Shown: in pieces, positions 1 to 5,648 of the stretch | Layout: each line of letters starts with the position of its first letter | How positions within the stretch are numbered: the stretch's first letter is position 1 | Assembly: GCA_900550505.1 (NCBI GenBank) | Contig: URSI01000091.1 | Coordinates: 1-5,648 of the forward strand | Source of the DNA: an uncultured Eubacteriales bacterium | GTDB lineage: Bacteria; Bacillota; Clostridia; Oscillospirales; CAG-382 | Reading direction: 5' to 3' | DNA: 5,648 nt | Translations under genes and position numbers: made by a program | The notes under the pieces: generated by a model | What the model saw: only the letters and a program-made list of their open reading frames with translations | Databases searched by the model: none | Told to the model about the DNA's origin: nothing

Positions 1-9
1 GTGTTATAA

Positions 10-921
10 TATAAATTGAAATTGTATGCGCGGATATTTGCCCTGATATGTATCATATCTTCCGTGGGCACAGGATGCGTAACACAATCAAACGCCGTCT
101 CTTCCCTGGCATTGCAGCAGAAGTTTCCTCTTCTGCCGACCGCTTTGATTTTCACAGCTTTGACCGCGCTCATAATATTCGGTGGAAAGCGAATGATCTC
201 CGCCACCGATGCGGTGCTGATCCCTGTCGGATCGCTGATATACATACTTATGTGCGTTTTCATCCTCACATCATGCAGCGACAGGCTGCCGCAAACACTG
301 CATACGGTATTCAATGACGCCTTTTCGCTCCGCGCTGCCACCGGAGGGGTCGGCGGCAGCGTTATGCTCTGCGCAATGCGGGTAGGCTTCTCAAAAGGAG
401 TATATTCCAATGAAGCAGGCATGGGTACATCTCCGTTTGCACATGCCTCGTCGTCATCGGCCCAGCCGCACCGCCAGGGTGTCTGGGGAATGTTTGAAGT
501 GTTTTTCGACACTTTTATAGTCAGTACTCTTACGGCACTGGCGCTGCTCTGTTCCGGGCACGGAGATGTAGGCAGTATGTTCAGATCGTTTTTCGGGACG
601 GGCGGTGAACTGCTTTTAACGGCGATGACAGCGGTTTTTGCCTTTGCCGCAATGCTGAGCTGGTGCTTTTACGCCGAATGCTGTCTCGGGTTTCTCCACG
701 CCGGCACGTTAAATCGCTGGATGTATCGACTTGCTTTCGTGGCGGCGGTGTTTATCGGTTGTCTTGTGCCCGCAGAACCGGTCTGGATCATATCCGACCT
801 GTTGAACGCCGCCATGCTCTTTCCGAACACTCTGCTGCTGTTTTCATCAAATGACAATATACTCAAAAATTATAAAGGAGTAGCAAATGAACAACACGTT
901 ACGAACACCCGAGCTGCTTGA
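10..921 (+). CDS. AGCS family sodium:alanine/glycine symporter, C-terminal part (5' end missing or frameshifted)
   Basis: This is an integral membrane carrier that imports alanine or glycine together with Na+ (LeuT-fold APC superfamily). Seen in the sequence, numbering from the TTG at 16: a helix with GTGCVTQSNAVS (residues 18-29), which matches the conserved Q-x-N substrate/ion helix of the family; the family hallmark GVYSNEAGMGTSPFAHA (128-144); then RQGVWGMFEVFFDTFIVSTLTAL (split here as RQGVWGMFEVFF and DTFIVSTLTAL); and a final segment DLLNAAMLFPNTLLL. About six to eight hydrophobic segments are present. Family members are about 450-480 residues, so roughly the first 140 residues, including the usual GGP-x-YYI region, are absent. 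The frame has a TAA at 7-9 and no convincing start or ribosome binding site, so this is not a natural N-terminus. The protein has ten cysteines, unusual for a carrier but in keeping with an anaerobe. Its last 35 bases overlap the ATPase gene. Family assignment is secure; whether the gene is intact is not. Confidence 0.88.
   Translation, partial: YKLKLYARIFALICIISSVGTGCVTQSNAVSSLALQQKFPLLPTALIFTALTALIIFGGKRMISATDAVLIPVGSLIYILMCVFILTSCSDRLPQTLHTVFNDAFSLRAATGGVGGSVMLCAMRVGFSKGVYSNEAGMGTSPFAHASSSSAQPHRQGVWGMFEVFFDTFIVSTLTALALLCSGHGDVGSMFRSFFGTGGELLLTAMTAVFAFAAMLSWCFYAECCLGFLHAGTLNRWMYRLAFVAAVFIGCLVPAEPVWIISDLLNAAMLFPNTLLLFSSNDNILKNYKGVANEQHVTNTRAA
874..880 (+). promoter_or_regulatory. Ribosome binding site of the ATPase gene
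   Basis: AAAGGAG lies six bases before the ATG at 887. It sits inside the coding end of the symporter gene, where it also encodes part of the tail NYKGVAN. It fixes the ATPase start at 887 and implies that ribosomes finishing the symporter pass over the ATPase start, which favours translational coupling. Confidence 0.8.
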
Positions 922-3325
922 AAGTCTGCAAACCTCACCTGAAGGGTTAAAACAGCAGGAAGCGGAAAAAAGGCTCCTGTCTTTCGGTGAAAACGTACTT
1001 GAAGAACGGGGACATAAAGGATTTTTCAACAGGATGCTCGAACAGTTTTCAGACAAGATGATACTGATACTGCTCGGAGCCGCCGTCATCTCCGGAGTTC
1101 ACTCGGTGATCACGGGCGAAAGCTGGGCAGACAGCGCATTGATACTGATCATAGTCTTTCTCAACGCCGTGATAGGTGTAATTCAGGAGAGCAAAGCTGA
1201 AAAAGCCGTAAAGGCATTGGCTGAACTGAGCGCACCCGAAGTGGCGGTAAAACGTGACGGCTCTATAACGCGGCTTCCCGTTTCACAGGTAGTTCCGGGC
1301 GACATAGTCGTGCTCTCATACGGTGATACCGTACCGGCAGACGGAAGGATACTTCAATCGAACGAACTGCTCGTTGACGAATCGGCGCTCACCGGTGAAT
1401 CACGCGAGGTTGCAAAGAGCGCTGCCTACTGCGAAGGAGTGCCGGTCACCGAACGCAGGGATACGGTATTCGCCTCCACGGCCGTGCGCGGCGGAAGCGC
1501 TGAGGTGCTTATCACCTCAACAGGCATGGATACCGCCATCGGCTCAATAGCCAAAATGCTGAATGATTCCGGTGACAAGCGCACACCGCTTCAAAAACGT
1601 CTCTCAAAGACGAGCGTACTGCTCGGAAACTGCGCGCTCGCCATATGCGGCATAATTTTTGTCGTCGGGCTATTCAACGGTCAACCGCCACAGGAAATGT
1701 TCCTGACATCGGTATCACTTGCGGTCGCCGCCATTCCCGAAGGACTGCCTGCAATAGTAACGGTGATACTTTCGCTCGGGGTCAGACGCATGGCGGCCCG
1801 CGGGGCTATTGTACGCAGGATGTCAGCCGTCGAAACGCTTGGCTCCGCGCAGGTGATATGTACCGACAAAACGGGCACTCTGACTCAAAACCGAATGAGC
1901 GTTGTCAGGACGAGCGGTGACGAAAATCTTTTAAAAAAACTCGGTGCGATGTGCTGCGACGGCACCAACCCAACCGACAGGGCTATACGCCAATTCTGCG
2001 GTGATACCGCTCTCGGCGAACGCGTAAGGCTTATACCCTTTAATTCTGACAGAAAGATGATGACTGTCGTAAGGCGCGACGGGGACGGATACATAACGGT
2101 TACCAAAGGCGCACCGGATGTGGTATCACGTATCTGCCGGCAATCCGATATGTCGGCCGTAGAGAAAATGACAGAAGATGCGCTGCGAGTCATCGCCGTG
2201 GCATACAAGCGCACCAATTCTCCCCCTTCACAGCCGGAAAGCGAACTGACTTTCGTCGGACTGTTCGGGCTTTCCGATCCGCCCAGACCGGAGGCAAAGC
2301 CTGCCGTGGAGCTCTGCAAGCGTGCGGGGATACGTCCCATAATGATTACCGGAGACTACGTGGGAACGGCTGTTGCGATTGCGCGCGAATGCGGAATATA
2401 CAACGGGCACGCCTTTACGCAGCGCGAACTGGAAAAAATGAACGAAAAGGAACGCTCTCGCGCTATGGGGGTCGCATCGGTATTCGCGCGCACCACGCCT
2501 CAATACAAGCTGACAATTATTGAAGAGCTCAAAAAACGCTCGCTGACCGTCGCAATGACCGGTGACGGCGTCAATGATGCTCCGGCTTTGAAACGCGCAG
2601 ACATAGGCTGCGCAATGGGCAGCGGTACCGGAGTGGCGCGCGAAGCCGCCGACATGATCCTCACAGACGACAATTTTGCAACGGTAGTGGAAGCTGTCAA
2701 AGCAGGAAGATGCATTTACTCCAATCTCCGAAAGGCAGTACACTTTCTGCTCTCTTGCAATATAGGTGAACTGCTGACGGTCTTTGCAGCTATTGCCGCA
2801 GGGTTGCCCGCTCCGCTGAATGCCATGCAGTTGCTTTGGGTCAATCTTATAACGGACTCACTGCCTGCCGTGGCATTGGGCATGGAAAAGGCTGATACAG
2901 ACGTAATGAATCGTGCGCCGGCACAAGGTGAGATAATAGATGGCAAACTGATGCGGCGAATTGCTTCGGAAGGCATTTTTATCGGACTGCTCTCATTGTG
3001 TGCATACCTCCTCGGCAGTTTCCGGCTCGGCGGGCCGGTGGTCGGTTCAACTATGGCTTTCGCCGTTCTCAGTATGTCACAATTGTTCCATGCCTTCAAC
3101 ATGAAAAGCGGGAAGCCGCTTCTGCTTTCCCGCCCGTTCAACAATATTTATTTGCTTGCATCGTTTGTCATATGTACGACACTGCTTGTTGGTGTGATAC
3201 AAATACCTGCCGCCGCAGCACTTTTCGGTCTATGCGGTCTGCCGCTCAGCTGTTGGTCCATTACACTCGGACTTTCGTTGGCGCCGATCATATTCTGCGA
3301 TATCATCAAACTTCTCCGACGATAA
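887..3325 (+). CDS. Calcium-translocating P-type ATPase (P2A/SERCA-like)
   Basis: An ATP-driven cation pump of the inner membrane, most likely exporting Ca2+. Domains in order: an N-terminal cation-ATPase segment (about 5-60); M1-M2 (about 56-100); actuator domain with TGES at 169-172; M3-M4 (about 242-296) with the ion-site motif PEGLP at 284-288; phosphorylation motif DKTGT with the aspartate at 327; nucleotide-binding domain with FNSDRK (385-390) and KGAP (407-410); hinge TGDGVNDAP (558-566); then M5-M10 to residue 807. Calcium ligands known from SERCA appear as E285 (M4), N625 and E628 (M5), and N653, T656 and D657 (M6). The M8 glutamate is replaced by Q732, as in plasma-membrane type pumps. 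At 812 residues it is shorter than SERCA (994). Most of the loss is in the nucleotide-binding domain: 80 residues separate D327 from K407, against 164 in SERCA1a. The start at 887 is supported by a good ribosome binding site. The gene overlaps the upstream symporter by 35 bases and the converging U32 gene by 20. Mn2+ transport cannot be excluded from sequence alone. Confidence 0.95.
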   Translation: MNNTLRTPELLESLQTSPEGLKQQEAEKRLLSFGENVLEERGHKGFFNRMLEQFSDKMILILLGAAVISGVHSVITGESWADSALILIIVFLNAVIGVIQESKAEKAVKALAELSAPEVAVKRDGSITRLPVSQVVPGDIVVLSYGDTVPADGRILQSNELLVDESALTGESREVAKSAAYCEGVPVTERRDTVFASTAVRGGSAEVLITSTGMDTAIGSIAKMLNDSGDKRTPLQKRLSKTSVLLGNCALAICGIIFVVGLFNGQPPQEMFLTSVSLAVAAIPEGLPAIVTVILSLGVRRMAARGAIVRRMSAVETLGSAQVICTDKTGTLTQNRMSVVRTSGDENLLKKLGAMCCDGTNPTDRAIRQFCGDTALGERVRLIPFNSDRKMMTVVRRDGDGYITVTKGAPDVVSRICRQSDMSAVEKMTEDALRVIAVAYKRTNSPPSQPESELTFVGLFGLSDPPRPEAKPAVELCKRAGIRPIMITGDYVGTAVAIARECGIYNGHAFTQRELEKMNEKERSRAMGVASVFARTTPQYKLTIIEELKKRSLTVAMTGDGVNDAPALKRADIGCAMGSGTGVAREAADMILTDDNFATVVEAVKAGRCIYSNLRKAVHFLLSCNIGELLTVFAAIAAGLPAPLNAMQLLWVNLITDSLPAVALGMEKADTDVMNRAPAQGEIIDGKLMRRIASEGIFIGLLSLCAYLLGSFRLGGPVVGSTMAFAVLSMSQLFHAFNMKSGKPLLLSRPFNNIYLLASFVICTTLLVGVIQIPAAAALFGLCGLPLSCWSITLGLSLAPIIFCDIIKLLRR
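3104..3133 (-). terminator. Candidate intrinsic terminator of the mltG-trhP transcript, antisense within the ATPase gene
   Basis: On the minus strand GCGGGAA (3133-3127) pairs with TTCCCGC (3114-3108). With one bulged A, two further G-C pairs can form, leaving a loop of about seven bases. The stem is followed at once by TTTT (3107-3104). It lies about 170 bases past the stop codon of the U32 gene, in the direction of its transcription. The T tract is short, and the same bases encode the M8-M9 loop of the ATPase, so the match could be coincidental. The plus strand has no T run directly after the hairpin, so any activity should be limited to the minus strand. Confidence 0.35.
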
Positions 3326-3331
3326 TATCGC
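3297..3331. other. Imperfect inverted repeat spanning the converging gene ends
   Basis: GCGATAT (3297-3303) is the reverse complement of ATATCGC (3325-3331). After one mismatch, ATC (3305-3307) pairs with GAT (3321-3323), giving ten pairs around a 13-base loop. The repeat covers both stop codons (ATPase TAA at 3323-3325, U32 gene TGA at 3308-3306). Neither strand has a T tract after it, so it does not look like a classical terminator. It could mark RNA 3' ends or be chance. Confidence 0.25.
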
Positions 3332-4520
3332 CCGCCTCTGATCCCGGAAGCCTCGTGAAGAAAAGCATCTGCGGATGGGGCACCGAAGCTATCGGCACCA
3401 TATCCTCATCAAACAGCTCATTCAAACATGTTCGCCTTATGGTGCCGTTGCGGGAGATGACGGTCACGCGCTCCCCTCTTACCGCCTTGTTCCGCTGGCG
3501 GCAAAGGCACATTCCTGATTCCCTCTCCTGCTCCACGGTGGCGATAAACGCACGTTCGCTTATGTAACCGTTCGCCTCGCAGATATTGGCATTGCTCATA
3601 GGCGAGCCGTAAAAGAACCCCGTATCATACTCACGGTGACTGACGCTCGTCAGAAGCTCCATGCATTCTCTGTCAAAAGGACGACCCACAGCTGCGTCAG
3701 TCAGGGCGCGCCTGTATGCAGCGGCAGTGACTGCCGTATAATAAAGGCTTTTCATCCTTCCCTCTATCTTCAACGAATCTATCCCGGCGTCCATCAGCTC
3801 CGACAGATGCTCCACCATGCACAGATCACGAGAAGAAAAAAGGTATGCGCCCTCCCCGTCTTCGTCCAAGTCCATAGGAAGATCCGGTCTCGTGTCTTCC
3901 GTAACATGGTATTTATAGCGGCATGGCTGGGTACACAGCCCCTCATTCGCGGATCTGCCGGTCAGATAAGCCGAGAGCAGGCATCTGCCCGAGTACGCCA
4001 CACACATCGAGCCGTGAACAAAAACCTCCAGCTCAAGAGAATCCGGTACTTTATTCCTTATGGAACGGATGTCTTCGAGCGAAAGCTCGCGCGCCAACAC
4101 TATCCTGCTGACGCCGGCATCATACCAGAACCGGCAAGATGCAGAATTCGTAACACATGCCTGAGTAGAAAGATGTACCGGCACATCGGGATACCGTGCC
4201 TTTACGGCGGACAAAACGCCGGCATCCGCAACGATAAAGGCATCCGGACTCGAACCCGCTACGCTGTCCAATGTTTCGGGCAGCGCCGCAAGATCAGGTT
4301 CACGCGGCATGGTATTGAGCGCAAGATACACCTTAACGCCATGCGCATGGGCAAATTTCACGGCGTCTGTAAACTCCGGCACGGTAAAATTCTCAGCCTT
4401 GGCACGCATTCCGAAATCTTTTAATGCGCAGTACACCGCATCAGCTCCGTACATAACAGCGTATCGGAGCTTCTCGGGACTCCCGGCAGGCGAAAGCAGC
4501 TCAGGAACCCTATTCACCAT
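3306..4520 (-). CDS. trhP: U32 peptidase-family protein, probable tRNA uridine-34 5-hydroxylation protein TrhP
   Basis: Despite the family name, close relatives (E. coli YegQ/TrhP, B. subtilis YrrN/YrrO) are needed to make 5-hydroxyuridine at the tRNA wobble position, using a prephenate-dependent route. Seen here, in a 404-residue product: an N-terminal TIM-barrel opening with PELLSPAGSPEKL (6-18) and GADAVYCA (25-32); the U32 signature EVFVHGSMCVAYSGRCLLS (165-183); and four cysteines, C173, C180, C196 and C200, in the C-x6-C...C-x3-C arrangement expected to hold an iron-sulfur cluster. Then come SLKIEGRMKS (249-258) and a C-terminal U32_C-type beta domain (about 316-404) with RQRNKAVRGE, DEDMVPIASVPHPQ. 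This C-terminal domain favours the YrrO/YegQ branch over other U32 proteins. I chose the ATG at 4520 because an AGGAGG precedes it by nine bases and homology begins right there. The in-frame ATG at 4556 would add only an arginine-rich stretch translated from the mltG end. It follows mltG with an 11-base overlap. The TrhP role is inferred from family and context. Confidence 0.88.
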   Translation of the reverse strand: MVNRVPELLSPAGSPEKLRYAVMYGADAVYCALKDFGMRAKAENFTVPEFTDAVKFAHAHGVKVYLALNTMPREPDLAALPETLDSVAGSSPDAFIVADAGVLSAVKARYPDVPVHLSTQACVTNSASCRFWYDAGVSRIVLARELSLEDIRSIRNKVPDSLELEVFVHGSMCVAYSGRCLLSAYLTGRSANEGLCTQPCRYKYHVTEDTRPDLPMDLDEDGEGAYLFSSRDLCMVEHLSELMDAGIDSLKIEGRMKSLYYTAVTAAAYRRALTDAAVGRPFDRECMELLTSVSHREYDTGFFYGSPMSNANICEANGYISERAFIATVEQERESGMCLCRQRNKAVRGERVTVISRNGTIRRTCLNELFDEDMVPIASVPHPQMLFFTRLPGSEAGDIIVGEV

Positions 4521-5648
4521 TCGCGGATTCCTCCTGCGGCTTCTGTGCCGCCTCATATGACTCGTTGTCCTTCTTTACCTGCTCCTTATTGCGCTCATGC
4601 TGGCGGTTTGTCGCCGCATAATAGGTCCTTCCGTACTTGTTAGACACAAAATAGAAAGCCTCGAACGAATCGCCGTCCTCATCAAGCGGATCATCGGGAT
4701 ACAACGCCGCCGTTATGCCGTCGATACCGGGATTGCATATCGGTCCGGGCGGAAGCCCCTCATATACATATGTGTTGTACGGATTGTCTATATCCAGATC
4801 CTCCTGTGTCAGATCCTCATTGCGGTTTTCAAGGCAATACTGAACGGTCGCATCCGATTCGAGAAACGGAAATGAATCGCTGTTCAGCCTGTTATGGAAC
4901 ACGCTCGAGATATACTCGAAATCTACCGCAAGCTTCGCTTCGGCTTGTATCATTGAGGCAAGTGTGATGACCTCGTCAAACGTCATCCCAAGTCTTTCAC
5001 ATCGCTCATAATAGATATCGTCAAACTTATTTTCAAAGTTGTTGAGCAGCTTGTTTATCACCTGCACCTCGCTGTCATCCTGATAGAAAAAGTAGGTGTC
5101 GGGGAAAAGATATCCGTCAAGCCTGTATGTCCTGTTCGGGTCCAATTCGAGTTCGTTGAGCTTTGCAATAAAATCATGCTTGAACGGATATTCATTTATC
5201 GCCTCAACAAAACCTTCCCGGGTTCCGATACCTTTTTCGAGAAACAGGTCTATTATCTGATCGGTGGTATACCCCTCCGGAATAGTTACGGTAATCTCCG
5301 TCCTTACATATGGCACCGTAGTGACCTTTGCGTACAACTCATCGTAATTCATCGTGGCATCCAGCACATACTCACCGGGAATATAGGTATCATCCGAGTC
5401 TGATTTGTACTTGATGTAAAGGTTGAATATTGCCGGATACTTTATTATCCCCGCTTCGCTGAGCATAGACGAAAACCTTTCGGTAGTCATATCTTCGGTA
5501 ACGGTGATGTTCGCCGTCAGCTCAGGTTTCTCAAACGCAAATATGTCGTTACCTATTTCTATGACATAATAAGCACAGTACGTAGAGACAAAAAGCACAA
5601 AAAGAATATACATGACAGCCTTGAACAGGCTGCTTGCAAGAACTCCGG
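4510..5648 (-). CDS. mltG: Endolytic murein transglycosylase MltG (N-terminus beyond the window)
   Basis: A membrane-anchored lytic transglycosylase (YceG/MltG family) that cuts nascent glycan strands and is thought to set their length during peptidoglycan growth. Numbering from the in-frame Met at 5613: a membrane helix (about 1-18) whose start extends upstream; an extracytoplasmic LysM-like part (about 33-110, with YIPGEYVLD at 77-85); then the catalytic domain with IPEGYTTDQI (111-120), LDGYLFPDTYFF (165-176), ASMIQAEAK (219-227), SSVFHNRL (236-243), and NPYNTYVYEGLPPGPICNPG (277-296). E225 aligns with the catalytic glutamate of E. coli MltG (E218). The preceding glutamate of the usual E-x-E is Gln here (Q223). 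The tail after about 335 is charged and hydrophilic. The frame stays open to the right edge, reading GVLASSLFKAV before that Met, and no ribosome binding site precedes 5613. The true start, and probably a cytoplasmic segment as in other Clostridia, therefore lies outside the window. It overlaps the downstream U32 gene by 11 bases. Confidence 0.93.
   Translation of the reverse strand, partial: GVLASSLFKAVMYILFVLFVSTYCAYYVIEIGNDIFAFEKPELTANITVTEDMTTERFSSMLSEAGIIKYPAIFNLYIKYKSDSDDTYIPGEYVLDATMNYDELYAKVTTVPYVRTEITVTIPEGYTTDQIIDLFLEKGIGTREGFVEAINEYPFKHDFIAKLNELELDPNRTYRLDGYLFPDTYFFYQDDSEVQVINKLLNNFENKFDDIYYERCERLGMTFDEVITLASMIQAEAKLAVDFEYISSVFHNRLNSDSFPFLESDATVQYCLENRNEDLTQEDLDIDNPYNTYVYEGLPPGPICNPGIDGITAALYPDDPLDEDGDSFEAFYFVSNKYGRTYYAATNRQHERNKEQVKKDNESYEAAQKPQEESANGE
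4530..4535 (-). promoter_or_regulatory. Ribosome binding site deciding the start of the U32 gene
   Basis: AGGAGG on the minus strand, nine bases before the ATG at 4520-4518, lies inside the last codons of mltG. It supports the shorter U32 product over the in-frame ATG at 4556 and suggests coupled translation with mltG. Confidence 0.8.

Noticed and set aside
5..10. TATAAT, a perfect -10 promoter box
   Set aside because: It sits where the missing symporter coding sequence should be and would encode Tyr-Asn in the alternative frame. The -35 region would lie outside the window, and there is no start codon with a ribosome binding site after it.
2998..3567. A 189-codon plus-strand frame crossing the converging gene ends
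   Set aside because: It overlaps both real genes out of frame and its product has no recognisable domain, so it is a by-product of their codon bias.
3722..3736. A perfect 7-base inverted repeat with a one-base centre (CGGCAGT-G-ACTGCCG)
   Set aside because: It lies within the U32 gene in codons for Thr-Ala-Val-Thr-Ala, and a repeat of this size is expected by chance in several kilobases. A one-base centre also makes a poor RNA hairpin, and I see no functional context.
3636..4424. A 262-codon open frame on the plus strand, antisense to the U32 gene
   Set aside because: It lies entirely inside a well-supported gene, has no ribosome binding site, and its arginine- and histidine-rich product resembles no family I know. 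It is a shadow of the codon pattern on the other strand.
4521..4556. An N-terminal extension of the U32 protein starting at the ATG at 4556
   Set aside because: The added residues are almost all arginine, are read from the mltG coding end, and fall outside family homology. The strong AGGAGG supports the start at 4520 instead.
4939..4947. Possible loss of the MltG active site, because the usual E-x-E reads Q-A-E
   Set aside because: The catalytic glutamate corresponds to the second acidic residue of the motif (E. coli E218), which is present as E225. The Gln replaces only the non-catalytic first position.

Overview
The window holds four protein-coding genes packed end to end in two converging pairs, with no RNA gene, mobile element, CRISPR array or long non-coding stretch. 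The two left-hand genes read rightwards and the two right-hand genes read leftwards. Their 3' ends overlap at about 3306-3325. The content (an AGCS-type amino acid carrier, a P2A Ca2+-type ATPase, a U32 family tRNA hydroxylation protein and a Gram-positive style MltG), strong AGGAGG-like ribosome binding sites, roughly balanced base composition and many cysteines suggest an anaerobic Firmicute, probably a Clostridia or Oscillospiraceae-like gut bacterium. That placement is inference from style and gene order only.

Left pair (+ strand). Positions 10-921 encode the C-terminal two thirds of a sodium:alanine/glycine symporter. The reading frame is closed by a TAA at 7-9, while another frame is open up to that point, so the gene may carry a frameshift just at the window edge. 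It overlaps by 35 bases a complete 812-residue P-type ATPase (887-3325) of the calcium-pump class. This ATPase keeps all catalytic motifs and most calcium ligands but has an unusually small nucleotide-binding domain. The two are probably cotranscribed and translationally coupled.

Right pair (- strand). mltG enters from beyond the right edge (its start lies outside the window) and ends at 4510. It overlaps by 11 bases a complete U32 family gene (4520-3306) that looks like trhP (yrrO/yegQ type), needed for 5-hydroxyuridine formation at the tRNA wobble position. This is a shortened form of the mltG-trmR-trhP1-trhP2 order known from Bacillus subtilis (yrrLMNO), without the methyltransferase and the first U32 gene.

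No promoter is visible inside the window, since both transcription units begin outside it. The converging ends leave no intergenic space for a normal terminator. A hairpin followed by four T on the minus strand, inside the ATPase gene at 3104-3133, is the best candidate for ending the mltG-trhP transcript. I found no evidence of a novel multi-gene system: the region reads as ordinary housekeeping and transport genes with a few local oddities.
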